Source: Massilia sp. Bi118 (GTDB lineage Bacteria > Pseudomonadota > Gammaproteobacteria > Burkholderiales > Burkholderiaceae_D). Taken from it: 64,000 bases of DNA. Location: contig NZ_CAKKMV010000008.1 in the NCBI RefSeq assembly GCF_918697865.1, positions 62,001 to 126,000 of the forward strand, given 5' to 3'. Of this stretch, positions 8,307-18,779 are shown piece by piece; position 1 is the first letter of the stretch, and the number at the start of each line of letters is the position of its first letter. A program made the position numbers and the translations under genes. The notes beneath the pieces are model-generated. The model made no database searches, was not told where the DNA came from, and saw only the letters and a list, made by a program, of their open reading frames with translations.

Positions 8307-9530
8307 ATGCTGCGCAGGTTTGCGAACTGGTACACGGAGTGGGAAGACGAAACGCTGGCCGTCCTGGCGCAGCCGGAGCTGGCGGAAACCCTGCCGCCGG
8401 GCTACCGCAAGCGCCAGGCGCTGAAACTGGCGAAGATGCCGCTGGTGCAGCGCAAGCAGCTGCAGGCCTTTACCGAGAAATACCGCGGCGCGCGCATGGC
8501 CTGGGCGCTTGCCAGGCTTTCCCTGGTGTTCAGCCTGTGCGGCGTCCTGCTGCACTTTTTTGCGCAGGACATGGGCTTCCTGTTTTCGATGTTCATCGCC
8601 AACGTCATTGGGTTTTCGGTCACCGCCGCCGTGGTCGGCGCATGGTACGACTACCGCCGCCTGACCCAGGAAAAAGGCAAGCTGCTGCTGGCGATCCTGG
8701 GCTTCAGCGTGTTCGCCGCCGTCACCTCGACCGGCCTGTCCATGTGGATGAAAGGGCAGCCGCTGGGCCATGCCATGGAAAGGGTGTCGCATTTCACGGG
8801 TGGCGTGCTGGCCGGCGCACTGACCATCATGATTCCGGCGCTGATCATCAGTATCCTGCGCAACCGCCAGTACGAAACCCTGAACCTGCAGCTGCAGCAG
8901 GAAGCCGAGCAGGCGCGCCTGGCGCGCGAACTGTCCGAATCCCAGCTGCGGCTGCTGCGCGCCCAGATCGAGCCGCACTTCCTGTTCAACACCCTGGGCG
9001 CCGTGCAGCAACTGGCCCAGCACGGCGCGCCGCGCGCCGCGGAACTCACCAGTAACCTGATCGACTTCCTGCGCTCCAGCATGCGCGACATGCGCAGCGA
9101 GCAGGTGTGCCTGGCCGCTGAATTCGGCCTGGTCGAGTCCTACCTGAAGGTGATGCAGGTGCGCCTGGGCGAACGCCTGCGCTTCAGCCTTCAGCTGCCG
9201 CGCGCCCTCGAGGAGGTCCAGCTGCCGACGATGATCCTGCTGACCCTCGTCGAAAACGCGATCAAGCACGGCATCGAGCCGGCCCTGCGCGGCGGCGAGG
9301 TGACGCTGTTGGCCGAGGCGGTCGGCGGCGCCGTGCGGATCCGCGTGCAGGATGGCGGCGTCGGCATGAGCACGCTCCCGGAGCCGGACGGCGGCGGCGG
9401 TACCGGCCTCGATAACGTCCGCCACCGCCTGCGCCTGGCCTACGGCGGCGCGGCCTGCCTCGAACTGCGCGACGGCGAGCCGGGCCTGATCGCCGACCTG
9501 AGCATCCCTTTGAAAGACCCATGCGCATGA
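8307..9530 (+). CDS. LytS/YehU-type sensor histidine kinase (His_kinase family)
   Basis: A 407-residue membrane kinase. The N-terminal 75 residues are soluble and polar. Four hydrophobic segments follow between about 70 and 190, then a short coiled coil. The His_kinase domain (PF06580 type) has phospho-acceptor His224 in IEPHFLFNTL. A C-terminal ATPase domain has an N-box (VENAIKHG) and G-box (GGGTGLDNV). The start has a GGGAGG ribosome-binding site. It overlaps the downstream LytTR regulator by 10 bases, so the two are translated together and form a two-component system. The signal is unknown. Confidence 0.92.
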   Translation: MLRRFANWYTEWEDETLAVLAQPELAETLPPGYRKRQALKLAKMPLVQRKQLQAFTEKYRGARMAWALARLSLVFSLCGVLLHFFAQDMGFLFSMFIANVIGFSVTAAVVGAWYDYRRLTQEKGKLLLAILGFSVFAAVTSTGLSMWMKGQPLGHAMERVSHFTGGVLAGALTIMIPALIISILRNRQYETLNLQLQQEAEQARLARELSESQLRLLRAQIEPHFLFNTLGAVQQLAQHGAPRAAELTSNLIDFLRSSMRDMRSEQVCLAAEFGLVESYLKVMQVRLGERLRFSLQLPRALEEVQLPTMILLTLVENAIKHGIEPALRGGEVTLLAEAVGGAVRIRVQDGGVGMSTLPEPDGGGGTGLDNVRHRLRLAYGGAACLELRDGEPGLIADLSIPLKDPCA

Positions 9531-10285
9531 ACACGAGCATCCTGGTGGCAGAAGACGAACCGCTGATGCGCGAGCGGCTGCTGGAGATGCTGGCGCAGGC
9601 CTGGCCGGAAGCGCGGGTCGTCATGGTGGCGGAAAACGGCAACGATGCCTGGGACGGTTTTCTCGAGCACGAGCCGGACGTGGTCTTCCTCGACATCCGC
9701 ATGCCCGGCCTGTCGGGCCTCGAAGTGGCCGAGCGCATCGGCGCCATGGCCCACGTGGTGTTCGTCACCGCCTACGACCAGTATGCGGTGGACGCCTTCG
9801 ACGCCGGCGCGGTCGATTACCTCCTGAAGCCGGTGCAGATTGACCGCCTGGAGCGGGCGCTGGCGCGCTTGAAATCCAAGCTGGCGCAGCCGCCCGCGGA
9901 CGGCGCCTCGATGGGCGAGCTGCTGCGCCACCTGAAAACCGCGCTGCCGGGCGTGCGCCAGGAACGCACCAAATGGATCAAGGCCAGCGTCGGCCGCCAG
10001 GTGCGCGTGATCGACGTCGACGAGGTGCTGTTCTTCCAGTCCGACACCCGCTACACCCGCATCGTGCTGCGCGACTACGAAGCGCTGGTGCGCACGCCGC
10101 TGAAGGATTTATTGAGCACGCTGGATCCGGACCGCTTCTGGCAGATTCACCGGGCCACGGTGGTGAACGCGAATGCGATTGCCGCGGCGGAGCGGATCGA
10201 TGCCGAGCGGATGCAGGTTCTGGTGAAGGGGAGTGAGGAGAAGCTGGCGGTGAGCCGGACCTTCGTGCACTTGTTCAGGGAGTAA
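9521..10285 (+). CDS. LytTR-family response regulator
   Basis: A 254-residue regulator. The N-terminal receiver domain has acidic residues EDEP, phospho-acceptor Asp in FLDIRMPG and a conserved Lys in YLLKPV. The C-terminal DNA-binding domain is LytTR (about 150-250), with the typical FFQSDTRYT and FWQIHRATVVN segments. The start overlaps the end of the kinase gene; a second Met two codons later is also possible. It should be phosphorylated by the adjacent LytS-type kinase. Target genes are not evident. Confidence 0.93.
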   Translation: MRMNTSILVAEDEPLMRERLLEMLAQAWPEARVVMVAENGNDAWDGFLEHEPDVVFLDIRMPGLSGLEVAERIGAMAHVVFVTAYDQYAVDAFDAGAVDYLLKPVQIDRLERALARLKSKLAQPPADGASMGELLRHLKTALPGVRQERTKWIKASVGRQVRVIDVDEVLFFQSDTRYTRIVLRDYEALVRTPLKDLLSTLDPDRFWQIHRATVVNANAIAAAERIDAERMQVLVKGSEEKLAVSRTFVHLFRE

Positions 10286-10303
10286 CTGGGAAACGACGAA
10301 TGA

Positions 10304-12124
<1,821 letters not shown>

Positions 12125-12154
12125 GATGTTGCTTCGTTCAGTCCAGTGCCTTGG

Positions 12155-12988
12155 TTAGTCGACCCAGTTCACCCAGCCGAAGTGCGCGGTGACGAGGATG
12201 ACAATACCGAACACGATACGGTACCAGGCGAAGCCCGTGAAGTCGTGCGAGCTGATGAAGCGCAAGAGCCAACGGACGCAAAGGAAGGCGGAAATGAAGG
12301 CCGCCACGCCGCCGACCAGGAACAGCGGCAGGTCGCTCATGTGCAGCTCGTGGCGCGCCTTGACGACCGAATACACGGTAGCCGCCAGCAGGGTCGGGAT
12401 CGCCAGGAAGAAGGAGAATTCGGTGGCCGCCTTGCGCGACAGGCCGAACAGCATGCCGCCGATGATGGTGGCGCCGGAACGGCTGGTGCCCGGGACCAGC
12501 GCGAAGCATTGCGCACAGCCGACCTTGAAGGCGTCGAGCATGTTCATGTCGTCGACGGTCTCGATGCGGTGCGAGCCCGGCAGCACTTTATGGCGGCGTT
12601 CCGCCCACAGGATCACGAAGGCCCCGACGATGAAGGCCAGCGCCACCGGGACCGGGGCGAACAGGTGGGCCTTGATCGCCTTGCTGAACAGGAAGCCCAG
12701 GGCCGCGGCCGGCAGGAAGGCGACGATCAGGTTGAGCACGAACTTCTGCTGGCGCGCATCCGACGTCAAACCGCCCAGCACCGTGGCGATGCGCGCGCGG
12801 TATTCCCACATCACTGCGAGGATGGCGCCGGCCTGGATGGCGATCTCGAAGACCTTGGCGACTTCGCCCGTGAAATTGATCAGGCTGCCGGCCAGGATCA
12901 GGTGGCCGGTGGAGGAAATCGGCAGGAACTCGGTGAAGCCCTCGACGAGGCCCATGATGATCGCTTTCAGGGCGAGAATGATGTCCAT
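12155..12988 (-). CDS. uppP: Undecaprenyl-diphosphatase UppP (BacA)
   Basis: A 277-residue integral membrane phosphatase that recycles undecaprenyl pyrophosphate to the monophosphate carrier used for peptidoglycan and surface polysaccharide synthesis. It confers bacitracin tolerance. The two family motifs are present: [14 protein letters not shown] near residue 17 and [10 protein letters not shown] near residue 160, with about eight hydrophobic segments. Length and motifs match BacA. Its own start at 12988 lies at the end of an AT-rich intergenic stretch. Confidence 0.95.
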   Translation of the reverse strand: MDIILALKAIIMGLVEGFTEFLPISSTGHLILAGSLINFTGEVAKVFEIAIQAGAILAVMWEYRARIATVLGGLTSDARQQKFVLNLIVAFLPAAALGFLFSKAIKAHLFAPVPVALAFIVGAFVILWAERRHKVLPGSHRIETVDDMNMLDAFKVGCAQCFALVPGTSRSGATIIGGMLFGLSRKAATEFSFFLAIPTLLAATVYSVVKARHELHMSDLPLFLVGGVAAFISAFLCVRWLLRFISSHDFTGFAWYRIVFGIVILVTAHFGWVNWVD

Positions 12989-13125
12989 GAAGTTTTATTA
13001 AGGATGTTATTGTGGTCGGAACGGGGAAGGGGGCTGCTCGGTGCGACGGAACTGCGGCAGGCCGCAAGCTTACCATGCCGGGACCGCCTGCCGTCGAGTT
13101 ACCCGGTATCATTTTTCCCGCCTTG

Positions 13126-13398
13126 TCAGGCGGTCAACCGCTCCAGCTCGCTCAGGAAGAACATCGCCTGCCCGCTTGAATCGCCGCACATCTCGTGGGA
13201 GGGCTGCAGGCCGCCGCACACCCTGGGCCGCGCCGGCTGCCCGAAGATCCTGCAGCCGTTGCGCTCGTCGAGCTGGACGCAGCGCACGCCGGCCGGCTTA
13301 CCGTTCGGCATGCCGGGGATGGGGGAGCTGATCGAGGGCGCAATACAGCAGGCGCCGCAGTCGGGACGGCAACTGGCGGGTTCGGGCGGGACATTCAT
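13126..13398 (-). CDS. YkgJ-family cysteine cluster protein
   Basis: A 90-residue protein with the cluster C-x3-C-x2-CC near the N-terminus (CRPDCGACC). Further cysteines lie in GVRCVQL, NGCRIF, RVCGG and EMCG, all spaced as in the YkgJ zinc- or iron-chelating domain family. The exact metal and function are unknown. It is divergently placed from the TetR-family gene, with a 10-bp palindrome between them. Confidence 0.8.
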   Translation of the reverse strand: MNVPPEPASCRPDCGACCIAPSISSPIPGMPNGKPAGVRCVQLDERNGCRIFGQPARPRVCGGLQPSHEMCGDSSGQAMFFLSELERLTA

Positions 13399-13410
13399 CC
13401 TGTAAGTATA

Positions 13411-13420
13411 CTACCGGTAG
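13411..13420. promoter_or_regulatory. 10-bp perfect palindrome between ykgJ-like and tetR genes
   Basis: CTACCGGTAG is followed by a partial repeat (CTTGACTACC) on its 3' side, within the 85-base divergent intergenic region. It is a candidate operator for the adjacent TetR-family regulator, inferred from position alone. Confidence 0.4.
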
Positions 13421-13483
13421 CTTGACTACCCCCAGCCCCCGGTCTATATTTCCTGACTCAACAGTTAGTTGTCGGACAGAAGC

Positions 13484-14149
13484 ATGCCATGCCCATTTGA
13501 TGCCAAGCCACGCTGGGAGCGCCGTAAAGACGCGCGGCCCCAGGAGTTGCTGGAGGCAGCCATCGACCTGTTCGTCGAACGTGGCTACGCCGCCACACGC
13601 CTGGAAGACGTCGCGCGCCGCGCCGGGGTCTCGAAAGGCACGCTCTACCTGTACTACGAGAACAAGGAAGAGCTGTTCAAGGCCGTGGTCCGCGGCAGCA
13701 TCGTGCCGGTCATCGGCGATGCCGAAACCTCCGTCGCCGAATTCGAAGGCCACAGCGCCGACCTGCTGCGCCACGTGATCCATTCCTGGTGGCAGCGCCT
13801 GGGCGCGACCAAGGCATCCGGCATCATCAAGCTGGTCATGGCCGAAGCCGACAACTTCCCCGAACTGGCGTGCTTCTACCAGGAAGAAGTCATCAACCGC
13901 GGCACCGCTGCCATGGCCAGCATGCTGGAACGCGCCATCGAACGCGGCGAGTTCCGTCCCATGGACATCACCCTGATGACCCAGGTGCTGGTGGCGCCCA
14001 TGCTGATGCTGATCACCTGGAAGCATTCGGTCGGCCCCTGTCCGCGCGCCGAGCTGGAACCGCTGGCCTTCCTCGACACCTTCCTCGACATGGCCCTGAA
14101 CGGCCTGCTGCCGGCCAGGGACTGCGCAACGCGGCCGGCCGCGGCGTGA
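13484..14149 (+). CDS. TetR/AcrR-family transcriptional regulator
   Basis: A 221-residue repressor-type protein. The N-terminal helix-turn-helix (about 15-60) contains AAIDLFVERGYAATRLEDVARRAGVSKGTLYLYY-type spacing, which is diagnostic of TetR. The remaining 160 residues form a variable helical ligand-binding domain with no recognisable ligand class. The ATG at 13484 is preferred over an upstream TTG. A palindrome at 13411-13420 and the surrounding divergent region may be its operator. The nearest candidate target is the divergent YkgJ-like gene. Confidence 0.88.
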   Translation: MPCPFDAKPRWERRKDARPQELLEAAIDLFVERGYAATRLEDVARRAGVSKGTLYLYYENKEELFKAVVRGSIVPVIGDAETSVAEFEGHSADLLRHVIHSWWQRLGATKASGIIKLVMAEADNFPELACFYQEEVINRGTAAMASMLERAIERGEFRPMDITLMTQVLVAPMLMLITWKHSVGPCPRAELEPLAFLDTFLDMALNGLLPARDCATRPAAA

Positions 14150-14310
14150 GCATATTGTCGAGTCAGGACGCCTTTTTCCGGCGTTCATCCCTCCTAAACT
14201 GCAGACTGTCGCAATTTCCCGTGGTCCCGGGTGCCATATCGCTAAGATGTGTTCCCGAGGCCGTTCAACGATAAAATATCGGATTATTTAATTTCTCGCC
14301 GAGTAACAAC

Positions 14311-14964
14311 ATGAATATCGAACAAGCCCGCTTCAACATGATCGAACAGCAGATCCGTCCATGGAACGTGCTGGACACCGACATCCTCGACCTGCTGCAC
14401 GTGGTCAAGCGCGAACAGTTCGTGCCGGCCGCGTACCAGAACCTGGCGTTCGCGGATGCCGAAATCCCGCTGCCGGCTGGCGAGGCCATGCTGAACCCGA
14501 AGCTTGAAGCGCGCATCCTGCAGGAAATCGGCCTCAAGAAGCATGAGACCGTGCTGGAAATCGGCGCCGGCTCGGGTTACATGGCGGCCCTGATGGCGCA
14601 CCGCGCGGCCAAGGTCACCACCGTGGAAGTGAATCCCGAGATCAAGGAACTGGCCGAGAAGAACCTGGCCAAGGCCGGCATCAGCAATGTGTCCGTAGAA
14701 CTGGGCAACGGCGCTGCAGGCTGGGACAAGGGCGCACCCTACGACGTGATCGTGATCTCGGGCGCACTGGAAGTGCTGCCGGAAGCCTTCCTGAAGCAGG
14801 TGAAGGTGGGCGGCCGCATCGCAGCGATCGTGGGCGAGCCGCCGGCCATGGAATTCAACATCGTCACCCGCACCGGCGAAAACAGCTGGAACACGGTGAA
14901 AGTGTTCGAGACCAACGTGAAGTACCTGACCGGCGCGCCGGCAGTCTCGCACTTCCAGTTCTAA
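14311..14964 (+). CDS. Protein-L-isoaspartate O-methyltransferase family protein
   Basis: A 217-residue SAM-dependent methyltransferase. The SAM-binding motif LEIGAGSGYMAALMA is at about 80-94, with the Pcm-type N-terminal region (QQIRPWNVLD, REQFVP) before it. By family it repairs isoaspartyl residues in damaged proteins. This branch, located next to rhodanese and tolC genes in beta-proteobacteria, may have a different substrate. It lies 4 bases upstream of the rhodanese gene, so the three genes probably form an operon. Confidence 0.85.
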   Translation: MNIEQARFNMIEQQIRPWNVLDTDILDLLHVVKREQFVPAAYQNLAFADAEIPLPAGEAMLNPKLEARILQEIGLKKHETVLEIGAGSGYMAALMAHRAAKVTTVEVNPEIKELAEKNLAKAGISNVSVELGNGAAGWDKGAPYDVIVISGALEVLPEAFLKQVKVGGRIAAIVGEPPAMEFNIVTRTGENSWNTVKVFETNVKYLTGAPAVSHFQF

Positions 14965-14968
14965 GACG

Positions 14969-15292
14969 ATGCAGCACGTAAGCGCTCCCGAACTGGCGGC
15001 CTGGCTGGCCGACCCGTCGCGCCCGAAGCCGCTGCTGCTCGACGTGCGGGAAAACTGGGAATTCGAGACCTGCCACATCGACGGTTCGAAGCAGATCCCG
15101 ATGAACCTGATCCCGATCCGCGTCGGCGAGCTGGAAGATGACCAGGAAATCGTCTGCGTGTGCCATCACGGCGCGCGCAGCATGCAGGTGGCGGCTTTCC
15201 TGGAACGTAACGGATTTGAAAAGATTACGAATTTGACAGGCGGCATACACGCCTGGGCCGTGCAGGTCGATCCATCGATGCCGAAGTACTGA
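14969..15292 (+). CDS. Rhodanese-like domain protein
   Basis: A 107-residue single-domain rhodanese. The active-site loop is CHHGARS, with the catalytic Cys at about residue 66, and DVREN and GGIHAWA are the typical flanking motifs. It would transfer sulfane sulfur in the cytoplasm; donor and acceptor are unknown. It is the middle gene of the methyltransferase-rhodanese-tolC set. Confidence 0.92.
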   Translation: MQHVSAPELAAWLADPSRPKPLLLDVRENWEFETCHIDGSKQIPMNLIPIRVGELEDDQEIVCVCHHGARSMQVAAFLERNGFEKITNLTGGIHAWAVQVDPSMPKY

Positions 15293-15352
15293 TGTACTGA
15301 GCATTCGGCGGCCTGTGTCCTTTGACTATTGATGACTCCGACGGAGAAAGTA

Positions 15353-16714
15353 ATGCAGAAACCCCTCATCGCCGTGCTGTTGGCCAGCGCGTTTTTCTCG
15401 CTCAACGCCCAGGCGGCCGATCTGCTGCAGGTGTACCAGCAGGCGCTGGCGAATGACGCGACCTATGCGAGCGCGCGCGCTTCCGCTGCCGTGGGCCGCG
15501 AACGCGTCCCCCAGGGGCGCGCGGGGTTGCTGCCTACTGTCGGCATCATCGGTAACGTGACCCGCGCCAAGGGCGAGAGCACACCGTGGAACGTCGGCAC
15601 GCCCTTCAAGGACGACGACGGCGTCACCCAGTTCGTCGAAGGCGGGGGAGCCACCACGACCCAGAAGCAGTACACGGTCCAGCTGTCGCAGCCGCTGTTC
15701 CGCTGGGACCGCTGGGAAACCTACCAGCAGAGCAAGCTGCAGCAGTCGATTGCCGAAGCCCAGTTCGCCCAGGCCCAGCAGGACTTGATCACCCGCGTGG
15801 CCCAGGCCTACTTCGACGTGCTGGCGGCCCAGGACACCCTGGCCTCGACCCGCGCCCAGAAGGAAGCCGTGACCGAGCAGCTGGCCTCGGCGAAGCGCAA
15901 CTTCGAAGTCGGCACCCAGACCATCACCGACACCCATGAAGCCCAGGCCGCCTACGACCTGGTGATCTCGCAGGAGATCGCCGCGGTCAACGACCTGGAA
16001 AGCAAGAAGACCGCGCTGCAGGCCATCATCGGCACCCCGCCAGCCGCGCTGGCCACCCTGCGCACCGGCGTCAACCTGACCGCGCCGCAGCCGATCAACG
16101 TCGACCAGTGGGTCTCGGCCGCCGAGAACCAGAACTACGCCGTGTCGGTGGCCCAGCTGCAGCTGGAATCGGCCAAGCGCGAGATCTCGAAGCAGCGTGC
16201 CGGCCACCTGCCGACCCTGGACCTGGTGGCGAGCTCGCAGCATACGAACCTCAGCGGCCAGACCAACCAGTCAGGCCGTTCGAGCAACAACGCGATCGGC
16301 ATTTCGTACAACATCCCGATCTTCAGCGGCTTCGCCGTCACCAGCCGCGTGCGTGAATCGATCGCCCTGGAAGACAAGGCCAGGAACGACCTCGAAGCGA
16401 ACCGCCGCAACGCCGCCCTGGTGGCGCGCCAATCCTTCCTCGGCGTGAACTCGGGCCTGGCCCAGGTGAAGGCGCTGGAAGCGGCCGAAGTGTCGAGCAA
16501 CTCGGCGCTGGAATCGAACAAGCTGGGTTACCAGGTTGGCGTGCGCATCAACATCGACGTGCTGAACGCCCAGCGCCAGCTGTACCAGACCCGCACCGAC
16601 CTGGCCAAGGCGCGCTACAACACCATCCTGGCCGGCCTGAAGCTGAAGGCGGCTGCCGGTTCGCTGCGCGAGGAAGACCTGCTGCCGGTGAATGCGCTGC
16701 TGTCGCAGCCGTAA
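15353..16714 (+). CDS. tolC: TolC-family outer membrane efflux protein
   Basis: A 453-residue outer-membrane channel. A signal peptide ends at AQAA (about residue 22), and two OEP repeats follow (about 25-225 and 240-440) with long amphipathic helices. It would form a trimeric channel-tunnel for type I secretion and RND pumps. That could matter for export of the giant repeat protein at the right end of the window, although no ABC transporter is nearby. The ATG at 15353 follows a GGAG ribosome-binding site; the upstream frame lacks a signal peptide. A strong terminator follows. Confidence 0.93.
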   Translation: MQKPLIAVLLASAFFSLNAQAADLLQVYQQALANDATYASARASAAVGRERVPQGRAGLLPTVGIIGNVTRAKGESTPWNVGTPFKDDDGVTQFVEGGGATTTQKQYTVQLSQPLFRWDRWETYQQSKLQQSIAEAQFAQAQQDLITRVAQAYFDVLAAQDTLASTRAQKEAVTEQLASAKRNFEVGTQTITDTHEAQAAYDLVISQEIAAVNDLESKKTALQAIIGTPPAALATLRTGVNLTAPQPINVDQWVSAAENQNYAVSVAQLQLESAKREISKQRAGHLPTLDLVASSQHTNLSGQTNQSGRSSNNAIGISYNIPIFSGFAVTSRVRESIALEDKARNDLEANRRNAALVARQSFLGVNSGLAQVKALEAAEVSSNSALESNKLGYQVGVRINIDVLNAQRQLYQTRTDLAKARYNTILAGLKLKAAAGSLREEDLLPVNALLSQP

Positions 16715-16733
16715 GCGGTTCCACCGCTGACGT

Positions 16734-16760
16734 AAAAAACGGCGCCGCGGCGCCGTTTTT
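16734..16760. terminator. Bidirectional rho-independent terminator between tolC and ribB
   Basis: A-rich tract, ACGGCGCC-GC-GGCGCCGT stem and T5 tract. The symmetric A and T tracts let it serve both the rightward tolC transcript and the leftward ribB transcript. Confidence 0.9.
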
Positions 16761-16776
16761 CGTTGATGGCGGACGC

Positions 16777-17439
16777 TTACGCCGCCTTTTGCTCCAGCTG
16801 CGTACGCCACGCGATCAGCTCGGCAATCGTCAGGATCGGATAGCCGCGCTCGCGCGCAAAGCGTTCGATGCTTTCCCCGCGCATCATGCTGCCGTCTTCA
16901 TTCATCAGCTCGCACAGCACGGCGGAGGGCTGCAGGCCGGCCAGGATGGACAAGTCGACCGAGCCTTCGGTATGGCCTTTGCGGCCCAGCACGCCGGCCG
17001 GGTTGGCGCGTAGCGGGAACACGTGGCCCGGACGCACCAGGTCATCGGGCCGGGCGTCCGGCGCAATGGCGGCGCGGATGGTGGTCACGCGGTCCTGGGC
17101 CGAGACGCCGGTGGTGACGCCTTCGCGCGCTTCGATCGAGACCGTGAACGGGGTGCCGTAGCGGCTGCCGTTTTCGGGCGCCATCGGCGGCAGCTCGAGT
17201 GCGCGCACTTTGCTGTCGGACAGGCACAGGCAGACGATGCCGCTGCATTCGCGGATCATCACGGCCATGGTCTCGACGGTGAGCTTTTCGGCGGCGACGA
17301 TCAGGTCGGCCTCGTTCTCGCGGTCGAAGTCGTCGAGCAGGATCACGGGAATGCCCGCGCGCGTGGCTTCGAGGGCGGCGGCGATGCGGCCTTGGAGGTC
17401 GCTGCTTTCGAGGGTGAAGGTGTTGATGGTGGTACTCAT
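16777..17439 (-). CDS. ribB: 3,4-dihydroxy-2-butanone-4-phosphate synthase RibB
   Basis: A 220-residue enzyme that converts ribulose 5-phosphate to 3,4-dihydroxy-2-butanone 4-phosphate and formate in riboflavin synthesis. The acidic metal-binding loop [11 protein letters not shown] is at about 35-45. [13 protein letters not shown] and the final [10 protein letters not shown] motif are also diagnostic. It lacks the GTP cyclohydrolase II domain of RibBA fusions. The ATG at 17439 has a GAGGAG ribosome-binding site. An FMN riboswitch lies in its leader, so it should be repressed by FMN. Confidence 0.96.
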   Translation of the reverse strand: MSTTINTFTLESSDLQGRIAAALEATRAGIPVILLDDFDRENEADLIVAAEKLTVETMAVMIRECSGIVCLCLSDSKVRALELPPMAPENGSRYGTPFTVSIEAREGVTTGVSAQDRVTTIRAAIAPDARPDDLVRPGHVFPLRANPAGVLGRKGHTEGSVDLSILAGLQPSAVLCELMNEDGSMMRGESIERFARERGYPILTIAELIAWRTQLEQKAA

Positions 17440-17542
17440 TGTGAGACGCTCCTCGCGAAATAATAAAAGGAACGCATCAGGGCAAAGCGAAACGGCGCGG
17501 CACTGCATGCCGATAGCGGCAGCAGGACGCGTTATGACGCAC

Positions 17543-17684
17543 ATCTTCTTTCATCCGGACTATACCGTCGGCCCTGGCTTCTCACCAGGTCTGCTGACCC
17601 TGCAGTTTGACACTGCAGGCGCTCGCGGGCTCGGCCGTGATGGCCATACCGCCGGTGGGGAATTGCACCCCGCCCCGAAGACGT
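17543..17684 (-). promoter_or_regulatory. FMN riboswitch (RFN element)
   Basis: On the minus strand the leader of ribB contains all conserved RFN blocks in order: GGGGTGCAATTCCCCACCGGCGGT, AGCCCGCGAGC, GGTCAGCAGACCTGGTG, AGCCAGGGCCGACGG and TATAGTCCGGATG. About 100 bases separate it from the ribB start, leaving room for a translational or termination switch. The 320-base gap between ribB and gloA is largely this element. Confidence 0.95.
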
Positions 17685-17759
17685 ATTGGTTGTTTGCCTG
17701 CTTTCACACAGGCGAAGACGATTGTAGCAGGGCCGGCAAAAGCCTGCCGGCCGCCGCTT

Positions 17760-18173
17760 TTAGCTGCTCAGACCGCCGCCGCCGGCATTGTCGGCACGCT
17801 CGATCAGCTCGACCTTGTAGCCATCCGGGTCGGTAATGAAAGCGATCACGGTGCTGCCGCCCTTGACCGGGCCCGGCTCGCGGGTGATGTTGCCGCCGGC
17901 TGCGCGCACCTGCTCGCAGGTTTTGTAGATGTCTTCGGTCGAGATCGCGATGTGGCCGTAGGCGGTGCCCATCTCGTACTTGTCGGTGCCCCAGTTGTAG
18001 GTCAGCTCGAGCTCGGCGTGGTCCGGGTTGTTGCCGTAGCCGACAAAGGCCAGGGTGTACTTGTACTCGGTATTCTCGCTGGTGCGCAACAGCTTCATGC
18101 CCAGCACCTTGGTGTAGAAGTCGATGGAGCGCTGCAGATCGCCGACGCGTAACATGGTGTGCAGGAGGCGCAT
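17760..18173 (-). CDS. gloA: Lactoylglutathione lyase (glyoxalase I)
   Basis: A 137-residue glyoxalase I that isomerises the methylglyoxal-glutathione hemithioacetal to S-lactoylglutathione. The four metal ligands are recognisable: His5 (LLHTML), Glu in ELELTYNWG, His in YGHIAI and Glu in YKVELIE. Length equals the short nickel-type bacterial enzymes. The start is the ATG at 18173. A palindromic repeat lies upstream. Confidence 0.95.
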   Translation of the reverse strand: MRLLHTMLRVGDLQRSIDFYTKVLGMKLLRTSENTEYKYTLAFVGYGNNPDHAELELTYNWGTDKYEMGTAYGHIAISTEDIYKTCEQVRAAGGNITREPGPVKGGSTVIAFITDPDGYKVELIERADNAGGGGLSS

Positions 18174-18238
18174 TCTTGTTCCTTGGTAGAGATACGGTGA
18201 AGCTGGAATTTTATGCGCTCGGGAGAATTCCTGCTGAC

Positions 18239-18316
18239 GTAGGGTGGGCACACCGTGCCCACGTCGATGCCGGCCAGATGCAAGCGTCACGCGTGGGCTC
18301 GGAGAGCCCACCCTAC
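18239..18316. repeat. Compound palindromic repeat (GTAGGGTGGGC family)
   Basis: Outer arms GTAGGGTGGGC (18239-18249) and GCCCACCCTAC (18306-18316) are perfect inverted copies. Each side also folds on its own: GTGGGCAC-ACC-GTGCCCAC and GTGGGCTC-GGAG-AGCCCAC (approximately). This is a second intergenic repeat family, distinct from the CCAAGTT one; a reduced copy lies at 51054-51074. Confidence 0.8.
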
Positions 18317-18320
18317 GAAA

Positions 18321-18749
18321 TTACGACTGCAGCTTCGCGTCCAGCGTGATCTCGGCATTGAACAGCTTCGACACCGGACAGCCTTCCTTGGCCTTGCGCG
18401 CCGCTTCCTGGAAGGCCTGCTCGCTGGCGCCCGGAATGGTGGCGACAAGCTCGAGGTGGACCGCGGGAATCGCGAAGCCGCCGTCGGCCTTGTCCAGCGA
18501 GACAGTGGCCGTGGTTTCCAGCTTTTGTGCGGTCATGCCGGCCTCGCCCAGCTGGGCCGACAGGGCCATCGTGAAGCAGCCGGCGTGGGCCGCCGCCAGC
18601 AATTCTTCCGGATTGGTGCCGGCGCCGTCTTCGAAACGGGTATTGAAGCCGTACTGGCTCTGGTTCAGCACGCCGCTCTGGGTCGAGACCGTGCCCTTGC
18701 CGTCTTTCAGTCCGCCGCTCCAGACGGCGCTTCCCTTACGCTTGATCAT
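18321..18749 (-). CDS. osmC: OsmC-family peroxiredoxin
   Basis: A 142-residue thiol peroxidase of the OsmC/Ohr fold that reduces organic peroxides. The two redox cysteines are in HAGCFTMAL and KEGCPVSKLF, at the expected spacing. The N-terminal KRKGSAVWSG matches the OsmC rather than the Ohr branch. It is upstream of gloA on the same strand, but the palindromic repeat between them suggests a separate transcript. Confidence 0.92.
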   Translation of the reverse strand: MIKRKGSAVWSGGLKDGKGTVSTQSGVLNQSQYGFNTRFEDGAGTNPEELLAAAHAGCFTMALSAQLGEAGMTAQKLETTATVSLDKADGGFAIPAVHLELVATIPGASEQAFQEAARKAKEGCPVSKLFNAEITLDAKLQS

Positions 18750-18779
18750 GTGAGTATCTCCTTTTGCTCATTTGATTGC

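Noticed and set aside
17607..18152. Plus-strand frame over the ribB leader and gloA
   Set aside because: It covers the FMN riboswitch and the antisense of gloA; no ribosome-binding site or family similarity.
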